From positions 79,011-143,010 of the forward strand of contig NZ_VUOA01000037.1 in NCBI RefSeq assembly GCF_008386575.1: DNA of 64,000 nucleotides. Direction: 5' to 3'. The first letter of the stretch is position 1, and each line of letters starts with the position of its first letter. The DNA is from Salinarimonas soli. GTDB taxonomy: Bacteria; Pseudomonadota; Alphaproteobacteria; Rhizobiales; Beijerinckiaceae. This document shows, in pieces, positions 1-9,733 of this stretch. The translations under genes and the position numbers were made by a program. The notes beneath the pieces were generated by a model that was not told the origin of the DNA, did not search any database, and saw only the letters and a program-made list of their open reading frames with translations.

Positions 1-262
1 GGTCGTCGCTCATCGCGCGGCCGTAATTCTCCAGGCCGACGAAGGGCGTGCCCATCCAGGGCTGGGCCAGGTTGTTGAGCTGGAAGCTCGTCACCACGAG
101 ATCGACGATCGGGTAGACCACGACCCCGAAGAGAAGAAGGAAGGCGGGTGCCAGCAGGGCGAAGCCCAGGCGCCGCTCGTCGCGGTCGATGGGCGACAGA
201 CCGGGCTTCGCGCGCGCCTTCGGGGGCGCCACGGGGGCGAGCGTGCTCTCGATGGTGCTCAT
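1..262 (-). CDS. Sugar ABC transporter permease, N-terminal part (cut by window edge)
   Basis: Membrane subunit of a carbohydrate importer of the MalF/UgpA type. Only the first 87 residues are in the window. A short basic cytoplasmic N-terminus is followed by one clear membrane segment at about residues 33-55 (LGFALLAPAFLLLFGVVVYP), then the start of the first periplasmic loop (FVGLENYGRAM), which is typical of family-1 sugar permeases. The start is the ATG at 260-262. It follows the solute-binding protein by about 55 nt on the same strand and is probably in one operon with it and the ATPase upstream. The second permease is presumably beyond the window. The family is fairly certain; the substrate is unknown. 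Confidence 0.8.
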   Translation of the reverse strand, partial: MSTIESTLAPVAPPKARAKPGLSPIDRDERRLGFALLAPAFLLLFGVVVYPIVDLVVTSFQLNNLAQPWMGTPFVGLENYGRAMSDD

Positions 263-317
263 CGCGGTCTCCGCGGCCGGAGGGGGGAGGGGCGGCATGG
301 GCGCCGCCCCGCCGGCT

Positions 318-1583
318 TCAGCGCAGGATCGTGCCGAGACGGTTGCGCATCTCGGTGAGAGCGGATTCCTCGGTCTTCGTGCCGGCCAGGAACGCGTTCA
401 TGTTGGTGCGCACCACCTCCGAGACTTCGTTGTAGCGCGGCGTGACGGGACGGGAGCGGGCCGTCTGCACCACGGGCAGCGCCTCGGCGAACCACGGGTT
501 GGCCTTGAGCACCTCGGGGTCCTTGTAGACGTCCGGGAAGACCGGCAGATGCGAGGCGAGAATGGCCTGGCGCTTCGACACCTCGGGGCTCGACAGGTAG
601 CGCACGAGCTTCACGGCTTCCGCCTTATTCTTGGAGAAGGCCGTCACGGCGAGCTGCCAGCCGCCGATGCAGGTCGCCGCCTTGTCGGCCGTGAAGCCGG
701 GCAGCGGCACCACGCCGACCTTGTCCTTCACGAGGCTGTCGGTATCCTGCTGCGTCCGGTTCCAGACGTAGCCCCAGGTCATGCCGAAGACGAGGTTGCC
801 GGCCTGGAAGTTCTGACGGATTCGGTCCGTCGGGATCTCGGCGATGTTCGGCGGGAGGATGCCGGCCTGCTTCATCGAGCCCCACAGCTCGAAGGGCTTT
901 TTGGCGAGATCCGCCGAGAGCGCGAGCTTGCCGTTCGTGTCCGTCACCGTGCCGCCCGCGCCCCAGAGGGGGACCGTATAGGTGCACACCGTGCCCTCGA
1001 TGGGCGCGCCGGCGGTCTCGAAGCCGCGCAGGTTCGCGTTGCCCTCGCCCTTCATGACGGCCTGCGCGGCGGTCTTCACCTCGTCCCAGGTCTTGGGCGG
1101 CTGGACGTTGTGCTTCGCGAGCAGGTCCTTGCGGTAATAGAGGAACTGCGCATCGGCGAAATAGGGCAGCGAGATCACCGACCCGTTCACGGTGTTGGCC
1201 TCCCGGTACGCCGGGAGGTACTGGCTCATCACCTTCTCCTTGTCGGCCCCGAGGTAGGAATCGAGCGGCTCGGCCCATTTCGCGGCGGCCCACTGGGCCG
1301 GGCGGATCACGTCGATGAGGACCACGTCGAGGGAGGAGTCGCGCGAGGCCAGCACGGTGTTGAGATATTGCTGCTGCTGCTCCGAGGTGGCGCCGCCGAC
1401 CTCGACCTCGACCTTCACGTTCGGGTTGGCCTTCATGTACTCGTCGACGATCTGGCGCATGACGTCGGGCCGCTGCTGGCCGCCGGTGAAGATGCGCAAG
1501 GTGGTCTGCTGCGCGAGCGCGAGGCTCGACGTGCCCACGAGGACGAGGCTTGCGACCGAGGCCGCGATCAGGCGTGCTTTCAT
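318..1583 (-). CDS. Extracellular sugar-binding protein of ABC transporter (family 1)
   Basis: A 421-residue periplasmic binding protein that would deliver a sugar to the adjacent permease. It has a Sec signal peptide at residues 1-24, with likely cleavage after SLALA and before QQ. The body is a family-1 solute-binding fold (MalE/UgpB class): LRIFTGGQQRP at the mature N-terminus, the lobe sequence SLDVVLIDVIRPAQWA, and late motifs such as KNKAEAVKLVRYLSSPEV. Length is usual for the class. It lies between the ATPase gene (46 nt upstream) and the permease (55 nt downstream). The neighbouring mutarotase, dehydrogenases and lactonase suggest an aldose or sugar acid as ligand, which is inference. 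Confidence 0.9.
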   Translation of the reverse strand: MKARLIAASVASLVLVGTSSLALAQQTTLRIFTGGQQRPDVMRQIVDEYMKANPNVKVEVEVGGATSEQQQQYLNTVLASRDSSLDVVLIDVIRPAQWAAAKWAEPLDSYLGADKEKVMSQYLPAYREANTVNGSVISLPYFADAQFLYYRKDLLAKHNVQPPKTWDEVKTAAQAVMKGEGNANLRGFETAGAPIEGTVCTYTVPLWGAGGTVTDTNGKLALSADLAKKPFELWGSMKQAGILPPNIAEIPTDRIRQNFQAGNLVFGMTWGYVWNRTQQDTDSLVKDKVGVVPLPGFTADKAATCIGGWQLAVTAFSKNKAEAVKLVRYLSSPEVSKRQAILASHLPVFPDVYKDPEVLKANPWFAEALPVVQTARSRPVTPRYNEVSEVVRTNMNAFLAGTKTEESALTEMRNRLGTILR

Positions 1584-1629
1584 GGCGTGTTCTCTCCCGT
1601 TTTCTCTTGTGTCGTGGCGGCGCGCCGCC

Positions 1630-2724
<1,095 letters not shown>

Positions 2725-2993
2725 CCGTTTCCTCCTCACGCGCGCCCTTGAGCGGGTGCTGCTTGTCTGCCCTCAGAGTGACCGCGCCCGCGGTCATCTG
2801 TCAAAAGCGTGGGCTCGAAACCGGCGCGATTCCTGTGTTCAGGCCGCCGCGTGCGTCCGCCCTGAGCCCATGCACGGACGATACATGCGAGAACGCACTC
2901 GAATCCGCGCGCCGGATCGGTTAATTCGACGCCCATCAGCCTCGTCGAGGCACGCGGCCGCCGGGGCCGCCGGATCGAGCGACTGGACGGACC
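2725..2993. promoter_or_regulatory. Divergent intergenic region of the sugar transporter and dehydrogenase
   Basis: About 270 bases separate the leftward transporter operon from the rightward Gfo/Idh gene and must hold both promoters. I see the strong leftward Shine-Dalgarno (GAGGAGG, just right of 2724) but only weak sigma-70-like boxes, and no convincing perfect operator palindrome. Assigning promoters here is inference from gene orientation. Confidence 0.4.
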
Positions 2994-4106
2994 ATGGGCG
3001 AGACGCTGCGTTACGGGATCATCGGTGCCGGGATGATGGGGCGCGAGCACGTGCGCAACATCGCGCTCATCCCAGGCTCCGTGGTGACGGCCCTGTCGGA
3101 CCCCGACGAGGGCTCGCGCGCCGAGAGCGCCCGCGCGGTCGGCGGCGACGTGGCGGTCTTCGCCGACCACCGCGATCTTCTGGAGCGCGGGGAGATCGAC
3201 GTCGTCCTCATCGCGAGCCCCAACGACACACACAAGCGCATCCTCGACGACGTGTTCCAGGCGCCCAAGGCGCTCGGCATCCTCGTCGAGAAGCCGATCT
3301 GCACGTCGATCGAGGACGTCGGGGCCCTGGCGAAGGCGGCTCGCGACCACCGCGCCCCGATCTGGGTGGCGATGGAATACCGCTACATGCCGCCCGTCCA
3401 GGAGCTGCTGCGGGAGGTTCGCGCCGGCACGGTCGGGGCGCTGCGCATGCTCTCGATCCGGGAGCACCGCTTCCCGTTCCTGCCGAAGGTCGGCGACTGG
3501 AACCGCTTCTCGCGCCGCACGGGCGGGACGCTCGTCGAGAAGTGCTGCCACTTCTTCGACCTCATGCGCCTTGTGGCCCGCGACGAGCCGGTCCGCGTCT
3601 ACGCCTCGGGCGCCATGGACGTGAACCACCGGGACGAGCGCTACGGCGGCGAGACCCCCGACATCCTCGACAACGCTTTCGTGACGGTGGACTTCCGCTC
3701 GGGCGCGCGGGCCATGCTCGACCTGTGCATGTTCTCCGAGGGCGCCTACTGGCAGGAGGAGATCGCGGCCACGGGCGACCGGGGCCGGGTCGAGTGCTTC
3801 GTCCCGGGGCCGGCGCGGTTCTGGCCCGGCGGCAGCGAGCGCCATTCGGAGATCGAGATCTCGCCGCGGGAGCCGAAGGGGCCGACCCGGCGCAGGGTCG
3901 AGGTCGACGAGACGCTGCTGCGCGCGGGCGACCACCACGGCTCGACGTTCTACCAGCACAGCAAGTTCCGCGAGGCGGTGCTCGACGGGGCTCCCGTGGA
4001 GGTGACCCTGGAGGACGGGCTCAAGGCCGTTGCGATCGGGCTCGCGGCCGAGCTCTCCGCCCGCGAGCACCGCGTCGTCGAGATCGACGGCCTCGGCTTC
4101 CGCTGA
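2994..4106 (+). CDS. Gfo/Idh/MocA family NAD(P)-dependent oxidoreductase
   Basis: A cytoplasmic sugar or inositol dehydrogenase of 370 residues, the usual family length. The N-terminal Rossmann motif is GIIGAGMMGREHV (residues 6-18). The family signature ILVEKPICTS (about residues 95-104) contains the nucleotide-contacting EKP. The C-terminal alpha/beta domain includes GGTLVEKCCHFFDLMR, with the His typically near the active site. Substrates of this family are cyclic polyols, aldoses and pseudodisaccharides, and the exact one cannot be read here. It is divergent from the sugar ABC operon and convergent with the lactonase, which suggests oxidation of the imported sugar to a lactone. Confidence 0.88.
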   Translation: MGETLRYGIIGAGMMGREHVRNIALIPGSVVTALSDPDEGSRAESARAVGGDVAVFADHRDLLERGEIDVVLIASPNDTHKRILDDVFQAPKALGILVEKPICTSIEDVGALAKAARDHRAPIWVAMEYRYMPPVQELLREVRAGTVGALRMLSIREHRFPFLPKVGDWNRFSRRTGGTLVEKCCHFFDLMRLVARDEPVRVYASGAMDVNHRDERYGGETPDILDNAFVTVDFRSGARAMLDLCMFSEGAYWQEEIAATGDRGRVECFVPGPARFWPGGSERHSEIEISPREPKGPTRRRVEVDETLLRAGDHHGSTFYQHSKFREAVLDGAPVEVTLEDGLKAVAIGLAAELSAREHRVVEIDGLGFR

Positions 4107-4126
4107 CCCGGGCCGGGCGGCGCGCA

Positions 4127-4222
4127 TCAGGCGCGGTCCCCCGCGAACGCCGCCGGGCGGCCGGTGGGGGTTTCAGCGGCGCGGCCAATGCTCGAACGCT
4201 TGCGCATCATGCGGCTTGCCAC
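4127..4222 (-). CDS. Short ORF (31 aa) with strong RBS downstream of LacI-type operator
   Basis: A GTG-started 31-codon frame preceded by GGAGGA at good spacing, which lies just downstream (minus strand) of a promoter-like pair and a LacI-family-like operator at 4246-4259. The peptide (starting VASRMMRKRSSIG) is basic and Pro/Ala-rich with no recognised family. It lies between two convergent genes where no promoter is needed, so it may be the remnant of a deleted sugar-regulated gene, a leader peptide, or chance. Low confidence as a real protein. Confidence 0.2.
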   Translation of the reverse strand: MASRMMRKRSSIGRAAETPTGRPAAFAGDRA

Positions 4223-4245
4223 GGCTGCTCCTCCAGACGCCGCGA

Positions 4246-4259
4246 TGGTAGCGCTTTCA
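4246..4259 (-). promoter_or_regulatory. LacI/GalR-type operator overlapping a minus-strand promoter
   Basis: The minus strand reads TGAAAGCGCTACCA, an imperfect palindrome centred on GCGC that resembles the LacI-family consensus TGAAANCGNTTTCA. Just upstream on that strand are TTGCAA (4281-4286) as a -35-like box and TATGAA/TCTATG (4256-4263) as a -10-like box at 17-19 nt spacing, so the operator would overlap the promoter. No full-length gene follows. Confidence 0.45.
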
Positions 4260-4311
4260 TAGAGGCGGTCAATCGACCCTTTGCAAGCGGTGTCAGGCTC
4301 CCTGGCAACGC

Positions 4312-5187
4312 CTAGCCGGCGAACGGCGTCTCGGGCAGGCCGCGCACGCCAAGGCCTCGAATCGCGAAAAGAGAGCCCGCGAGGGGCTGCGCCTTGCGCT
4401 CCTCGTCGGTGAGCATGGACGTGGCGCTCGTCACGTACAGGACGTCCAGATTCTCGCCGCCGAAGGTGCACATCGTCGGGTGGCGCACGGGCATCGGAAT
4501 CAGCCGGTCGAGGCGCCCCCCTGGATCGAAGCGCGCCACCGCGCCGCCATGGACCAGGGCGCACCAATAGAAGCCCTCGGCGTCCACGGTGGCGCCGTCG
4601 CAGCGCCCCTCGATCTCGCGGGTCGAGAAGAACACCCGACGATTGCGGATCGCCCCGTCGTCGACGTCGAAATCGTAGGCGAACACCGTCTCGGCCCGGC
4701 TGTCGGCGAAGTACATCGTGCGGTCGTCCGGCGACCATGCAAGGCCGTTGGAGACGATGAAGCCCTCGTCCATGCTCCGGCAGGACAGGTCCGGGTCGAG
4801 GCGATGGAGGGCCCCGTTGGGGTCCTTGAGGGCACCGTCGCGGGAGCCGCACCAGAAGCGGCCGCGCCGGTCGCACTTGCCGTCGTTGAGGACGTTGTCG
4901 GGCCGCTCGGGCTCGGGATCGACGATGAAGGCGGTCTCGCCCGTCGCGAGGTCCACGGTGCAGAACCCGTTCTTCAGCGCGGCGACGAGCCCGCCCCGCG
5001 ACCGCACGGCGAGCGAGCCCACGAGCCTCGGCATGGGCCAGGTCTCGACCTCTCCGCCCTCGACGAGCCGGTGGATCGCCGGGGCCTGCACGTCGACCCA
5101 GTAGAGCGCCCGCTCTGGCCCATGCCAGAGGGGCGACTCGCCGAGTCGGTTGCCCATGGGGCGCACGACCTCGATCTCGTGGCTCAT
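4312..5187 (-). CDS. SMP-30/gluconolactonase family lactonase
   Basis: A 291-residue six-bladed beta-propeller lactonase that opens sugar-acid lactones. The metal-binding residues of the regucalcin/gluconolactonase family are visible: Glu in RLGESPLWH near residue 15, Asn in FIVSNGLAWSPDD near 150 and Asp in MYFADSRAETVFAYDFD near 165-200. DNVLNDGKCDRRGRFWCGS is the family core. The ATG at 5187 begins MSHEIEVV; longer frames upstream lie over the SDR gene and are not used. It is followed upstream by the SDR on the same strand (26 nt gap), so the two are probably co-transcribed. It fits a dehydrogenase-lactonase oxidative sugar pathway. Confidence 0.9.
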   Translation of the reverse strand: MSHEIEVVRPMGNRLGESPLWHGPERALYWVDVQAPAIHRLVEGGEVETWPMPRLVGSLAVRSRGGLVAALKNGFCTVDLATGETAFIVDPEPERPDNVLNDGKCDRRGRFWCGSRDGALKDPNGALHRLDPDLSCRSMDEGFIVSNGLAWSPDDRTMYFADSRAETVFAYDFDVDDGAIRNRRVFFSTREIEGRCDGATVDAEGFYWCALVHGGAVARFDPGGRLDRLIPMPVRHPTMCTFGGENLDVLYVTSATSMLTDEERKAQPLAGSLFAIRGLGVRGLPETPFAG

Positions 5188-5213
5188 GTCGGAATCCTCG
5201 TTGGCGGCGCGCC

Positions 5214-5885
5214 CTACCAGGGCAGGGGCTGGTCGTCGTAGGTCATGAAGGTGCCCGTGTGATGCCGGCTCGCTCGGTGGATCACGCCCCGCATCCCGCC
5301 GACGCTCGTCTCCACCTCGACCCGGGCACCGGCCTCGGTCTTCGCCCAGCCGGGGTGGAGCGCGAGGCAGCAGACGCCGCGTGGCCCGAGGTCGACCGCG
5401 AGGCTGCGCACCACGGCGTTGAGCCCCGCCTTGCTGGAGCGGTAGGCGTAGGAGCCGCCCGTGAGGTTGAGGCCGATCGATCCCATGCGGCTCGACACGA
5501 AGGCCATCACCTTCATCTCGCTTCGCGCCACATGATCCACGAAGGTCTCGGCGAGCTTCATCGGCCCGATCAGGTTCACCTCGAGGATCCGCCGCCACGA
5601 CGCGTAGTCGGTCTCGCCAAAGGGCGGGTGGGGGCGCGCAATGCCGGCATTGCTCACGAGCACGTCGATCGCGGTCCCGTCGAGGTCGCGGGCGAGCCCC
5701 TCCACGGCCGCATGGTCGCTCACGTCGAGGCGCCGGATCTCGACGGCACCCTCGATGGCCTGGGTCGCGTCCGCGTTGTCCGGCGACCGGCACGTGGCGA
5801 TCACGCGCCAGCCGTCGGCGGCGTATTGCCGGGCGAACTCGACGCCGAGACCCGTGTCGCAGCCGGTGATGAGAACGGTCGGCAT
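5214..5885 (-). CDS. SDR family NAD(P)-dependent oxidoreductase (C-factor-like)
   Basis: A short-chain dehydrogenase of 223 residues. The nucleotide-binding motif is TGCDTGLG (residues 7-14), the structural motif is SNAGIARP (about 82), and the catalytic Tyr-Lys pair is YRSSK (about 150), preceded by a Ser-containing strand (FVSSRMGSIG). Length is at the short end of classical SDRs. The start is the ATG at 5885. It lies between the lactonase (same strand) and the divergent aldose epimerase, so it probably acts on the same sugar or a derived carbonyl compound; the substrate is not determinable. Confidence 0.85.
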   Translation of the reverse strand: MPTVLITGCDTGLGVEFARQYAADGWRVIATCRSPDNADATQAIEGAVEIRRLDVSDHAAVEGLARDLDGTAIDVLVSNAGIARPHPPFGETDYASWRRILEVNLIGPMKLAETFVDHVARSEMKVMAFVSSRMGSIGLNLTGGSYAYRSSKAGLNAVVRSLAVDLGPRGVCCLALHPGWAKTEAGARVEVETSVGGMRGVIHRASRHHTGTFMTYDDQPLPW

Positions 5886-6038
5886 CGGTGTGTCCCTGCG
5901 AGCGCTCCCAGCGCCGTCGTGGGGGGAGGCTAGGCGAGGGGCGCTTCGGAGACAAGGTGAGGTGCGCGCCCGTCGACGGCCCGGAGCCCTGGCGCTAAGG
6001 TTGCCCCTGAGAGCGCTGCTACGGGAGCGGGGAAGGGA

Positions 6039-7067
6039 ATGGTGCGACGGAGCTTCGGTCGCGTCGATGGCGAGCCCGTCGACGAGGTGGTCCTGACCTC
6101 GGGGTCTGGCGCTGTCGCTGGCGTGATCACCTGGGGTGCCGTGCTGCGCGATCTCGTGATCCCGACGCCGCGCGGGCCCCGCCGCGTGGTGCTGGGGCTG
6201 AACACGCTGGAGGACTACCTGCGCCACTCGCCGCATTTCGGCGCGATCGCGGGCCGGTATGCCAACCGGATCCGGGGCGGGCGCTTCACGCTCGACGGCG
6301 TGGAGCACGAGCTGCCGCGAAACGAGAACGGGCGCACCTCGCTCCACGGGGGCGGTCACGGCTTCGGGAAGCGCCCCTGGGCGCTGGTAGCTCATGACGA
6401 GACCTCCGCGACGCTCGCGTTGCGCTCGCCCGACGGGGACGCCGGCTATCCGGGCAATCTCGACGTGACCTGCACCTACCGGCTCGCGGGCACGACCCTG
6501 CGCATCGAGCTCACGGCCACGACCGACCGGGCGACCCCCGTCAACCTGTGCCACCACTCCTATTTCAACCTCGACGGCGGGTCGACGATCCTCGACCACG
6601 AGCTTGAGATCGCCGCCGATCTCTACACGCCCCTCGACGCGGACAACGTCCCGACGGGGGAGGTGCGGTCCGTCGCGGGCACACCCTACGATTTCAGGGC
6701 TCCCCGTCCCATCCGGCTGGAGGAGGGCGCCCAGCGGCATCGCTACGACGACAACTGGCTCCTGCGCCGGGACGGTGCCGAGCCCTCGGGCGCGGCCGGT
6801 CCGCTCGCCTTCGCGGGACGGGTGCGCTCGCAGGCGGGTCCCCTGTCCCTTGAGGTCTGGACCACGGAGCCGGCCATGCAGGTCTACGACGGCTACAAGC
6901 TCGACTTGGCCGTACCAGGGCTCGACGGCGAGCGCTACGGGCCCTGCGCCGGCTTGTGCCTTGAGCCGCAGCACGTGCCCGACAGCCCCAACCAGCCGCA
7001 TTTCCCGTCCACGATCCTGCGGCCGGGTGCGGTCTACCGCCAGGTCACGGAATACCGCTTCGCCTGA
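6039..7067 (+). CDS. galM: Aldose 1-epimerase (mutarotase)
   Basis: Interconverts alpha and beta anomers of aldoses. The 342-residue length is typical. The family motifs are NRIRGGRFTLDG and LHGGGHGFGKRPW (first His region), the catalytic His in LCHHSYFNLDGG (about residue 175) and the catalytic Glu in LEPQHVPDSPNQPHFPS (about residue 305). The start has GGGGAAGGGA just upstream. It is divergent from the SDR-lactonase pair and completes an import, anomerise, oxidise, lactone-hydrolyse set. Confidence 0.93.
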   Translation: MVRRSFGRVDGEPVDEVVLTSGSGAVAGVITWGAVLRDLVIPTPRGPRRVVLGLNTLEDYLRHSPHFGAIAGRYANRIRGGRFTLDGVEHELPRNENGRTSLHGGGHGFGKRPWALVAHDETSATLALRSPDGDAGYPGNLDVTCTYRLAGTTLRIELTATTDRATPVNLCHHSYFNLDGGSTILDHELEIAADLYTPLDADNVPTGEVRSVAGTPYDFRAPRPIRLEEGAQRHRYDDNWLLRRDGAEPSGAAGPLAFAGRVRSQAGPLSLEVWTTEPAMQVYDGYKLDLAVPGLDGERYGPCAGLCLEPQHVPDSPNQPHFPSTILRPGAVYRQVTEYRFA

Positions 7068-7172
7068 GGCCGCGGGCCGGGGCGGTGCGACCCCGGGCCT
7101 CCGGTGCCGTGCGGTCGTGACAGGGGGCGGTGCTTGGGGTAAGGCCCCCGCTTCCCCTCAGGCGAAAAGTCC

Positions 7173-8795
7173 ATGATCCGCGTCGAGAACGTCAGCAAGC
7201 AGAACAGCCACCGCATCCTCTTCATCGAGGCTTCGGCGACCCTCCAGAAGGGTGAGAAGGCGGGCCTCGTGGGTCCCAACGGTGCGGGCAAGACGACCTT
7301 GTTTCGGATGATCATGCAGGAGGAGCAGCCCGACGAGGGGCAGGTCTCCGCCGACCGCGGGATCACGATCGGCTATTTCAGCCAGGACGTCGGCGACATG
7401 GCGGGCCGCAGCGCCGTGACCGAGGTGATGGACGGGGCCGGCCCCGTGAGCGGGGTCGCGGCGGAGCTACGCGCGCTCGAGGCCGCCATGACGGATCCCG
7501 ACCAGGCCTCCGATCTCGACCGGATCATCGAGCGCTACGGCGAGGTGCAGGCGCGCTACGAGGAGCTCGACGGCTATTCTCTGGACGGCCGGGCGCGGGA
7601 GGTTCTCTCGGGGCTCGGCTTCAGCGACGAGATGATGGACGGCGACGTGGGGGCCCTCTCGGGCGGCTGGAAGATGCGCGTCGCGCTCGGGCGCATCCTG
7701 CTCATGCGTCCCGACGTGATGCTCCTCGACGAGCCGAGCAACCACCTCGACCTGGAGAGCCTCATCTGGCTCGAGGAGTTCCTGAAGGGCTACGAGGGCG
7801 CGCTCCTCATGACCTCGCACGACCGGGCCTTCATGAACCGGATCGTGAACAAGATCGTCGAGATCGACGGAGGCTCGCTCACCACCTATTCGGGCGGCTA
7901 CGAGTTCTACGAGGGGCAGCGCGCGCTCAACGAGAAGCAGCAGCAGGCGCAATTCGAGCGCCAGCAGGCGATGCTCGCCAAGGAGATCAAGTTCATCGAG
8001 CGCTTCAAGGCGCGTGCGTCACACGCGGCTCAGGTGCAGAGCCGCGTCAAGAAACTGGAGAAGATCGACCGGGTGGAGCCCCCGAAGCGGCGCCAATCCG
8101 TCTCGTTCGACTTCCCGCCCGCGCCGCGCTCGGGCGACGACGTGGTCAGCCTCAAGGGCGTCCACAAGCGCTACGGCGAGCGGATCATCTACGAGGGCCT
8201 GGACTTCATGGCCCGCCGCCGGGAGCGCTGGTGCGTGATGGGCGTCAACGGCGCCGGCAAGTCGACGCTCCTGAAGCTCGTCGCCGGGGCGGCCGAGCCC
8301 GATGCAGGCACCGTCAAGGTGGGCGGCAGCGTGCGGCTCGGCTATTTCGCCCAGCACGCCATGGAGGTGCTCGAGGGCGACCGCACGGTGTTCGAGACGC
8401 TGGAGGATGCGTTCCCGCAGGCGGGGCAGGGCTCCCTGCGCACGCTTGCGGGCTGCTTCGGATTCTCCGGCGACGACGCCGAGAAGCGGTGCCGCGTCCT
8501 GTCGGGAGGCGAGAAGGCGCGTCTCGTCATGGCCAAGATGCTCTACGACCCGCCGAACTTCCTCGTCCTCGACGAGCCCACGAACCACCTCGACATGGCG
8601 ACGAAGGAGATGCTCATCGCGGCGCTCGAGCGCTACGAGGGCACGATGCTGTTCGTCTCCCACGACCGGCACTTCCTCGCGGCCCTGTCGAACCGGGTCC
8701 TGGAGGTCACGCCCGAGGGGGTGTTCCAGTATGGCGGCGGCTACACCGAATACGTGGCCCGCACGGGCCAGGAAGCGCCGGGCCTTCGCCACTGA
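7173..8795 (+). CDS. ABC-F family ATPase (ribosome-associated type)
   Basis: A soluble protein of 540 residues with two ABC cassettes and no membrane domain. Cassette 1 has Walker A GPNGAGKTT (about residue 35), signature LSGGWKMR (about 160) and Walker B VMLLDEPSNHLD (about 180). A charged linker with QQQAQFERQQAMLAKE (about 255-270) follows. Cassette 2 has GVNGAGKST (about 358), LSGGEKARL (about 445) and FLVLDEPTNHLD (about 465). This is the ABC-F plan (YbiT/EttA/Uup relatives), whose members act on the ribosome in translation rather than in transport. It appears monocistronic and ends 7 nt before a convergent SDR gene. Confidence 0.9.
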   Translation: MIRVENVSKQNSHRILFIEASATLQKGEKAGLVGPNGAGKTTLFRMIMQEEQPDEGQVSADRGITIGYFSQDVGDMAGRSAVTEVMDGAGPVSGVAAELRALEAAMTDPDQASDLDRIIERYGEVQARYEELDGYSLDGRAREVLSGLGFSDEMMDGDVGALSGGWKMRVALGRILLMRPDVMLLDEPSNHLDLESLIWLEEFLKGYEGALLMTSHDRAFMNRIVNKIVEIDGGSLTTYSGGYEFYEGQRALNEKQQQAQFERQQAMLAKEIKFIERFKARASHAAQVQSRVKKLEKIDRVEPPKRRQSVSFDFPPAPRSGDDVVSLKGVHKRYGERIIYEGLDFMARRRERWCVMGVNGAGKSTLLKLVAGAAEPDAGTVKVGGSVRLGYFAQHAMEVLEGDRTVFETLEDAFPQAGQGSLRTLAGCFGFSGDDAEKRCRVLSGGEKARLVMAKMLYDPPNFLVLDEPTNHLDMATKEMLIAALERYEGTMLFVSHDRHFLAALSNRVLEVTPEGVFQYGGGYTEYVARTGQEAPGLRH

Positions 8796-8802
8796 CGCCG
8801 GG

Positions 8803-9579
8803 TCAGCGCGCGAGCCAGCCGCCGTCGATCGGGAGCGTGTGCCCCGTGATCATGGCGGCGGCGTCGCTCGCCAGGAACACGATCGCGTCCGCCACCTCGT
8901 CGGGCTCGATGAGGCGTCCGAGCGGGGTCGCGGCGAAGATCGCCTGGGCCATGTCGGGATCGGCCATCAGGGGTTCGACCAGGGCCGTGCGCACGAAGGC
9001 CGGCGCCACCGCGTTCACCCGGATGCCGGACGGGGCCCATTCCAGCGCCCAGGCGCGGGTGAGGTTCACGAGCGCTCCCTTAACCGCGTGGTAGGCGGGG
9101 TTCGGGTAGAGGCCGCCCCCGGTCAGTCCCATGATCGAGGCGACGTTCACGATCGCGCCGCGTCCCTGCCGCAGCATCGGCGCCACCGCCGCTCGCGCGC
9201 AGTGGAACGCGCCCGTGAGGCCCACGTCGAGGACCCGTTCCCATCGCTCTGCCGGCAGGTCGACCGTCGGCATTCGGGCTCCGATTCCGGCGTTGTTGAC
9301 GAGGATGTCGAGGCGCCCGTGACGTTCCGCCGCCTCGGCCACGGTCGCGCGGACGCGCGATTCGTCCGACACGTCGAGGGCGACGGCCCTCGCGGCGCCG
9401 CCTAACCCGTTGATCTCGCTTGCAGCCTCGTCCGCGCGTGCCACGTCGACGTCGGTGACGACGACCGTTGCGCCCATCGCGGCGAGGCCGACGGCCGTCG
9501 CCCGTCCAATCCCGGCGCCCGCTCCCGTCACGAGGGCGACGCGCCCGTCGAGGCGCAGCCTGTTCGCGATATTCGACAA
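8803..9579 (-). CDS. SDR family oxidoreductase
   Basis: A classical short-chain dehydrogenase/reductase of 258 residues, with TGAGAGIG cofactor motif (about residues 18-25), NNAGIG (about 94) and catalytic Y-H-A-V-K in NPAYHAVKGAL (about 160). The C-terminal ITGHTLPIDGGWLAR is typical of FabG-like SDRs. The start appears to be a TTG at 9577-9579, preceded by GGGGGGAA, since no ATG lies before the Rossmann motif in this frame. It is convergent with the ABC-F gene. The substrate is unknown. Confidence 0.87.
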   Translation of the reverse strand: MSNIANRLRLDGRVALVTGAGAGIGRATAVGLAAMGATVVVTDVDVARADEAASEINGLGGAARAVALDVSDESRVRATVAEAAERHGRLDILVNNAGIGARMPTVDLPAERWERVLDVGLTGAFHCARAAVAPMLRQGRGAIVNVASIMGLTGGGLYPNPAYHAVKGALVNLTRAWALEWAPSGIRVNAVAPAFVRTALVEPLMADPDMAQAIFAATPLGRLIEPDEVADAIVFLASDAAAMITGHTLPIDGGWLAR

Positions 9580-9733
9580 CGTGTTCCCCCCTGGCGACGC
9601 GCCGGATCGCCGCCGGCCGGCTCAGCATAGTGCCGAACTGACGCAGGATGCACAGGCCCACCGGACGGTTGACGAGCGCCCGCGCGAGGATCACGCTCTG
9701 TCCCGGGGGCGCGCCACCTCAAGGATGGGCGTC

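Noticed and set aside
5214-7001. 595-codon minus-strand frame that would fuse a new N-terminus to the SDR
   Set aside because: The part right of 5885 is antisense to galM; the SDR motif starts directly after the ATG at 5885.
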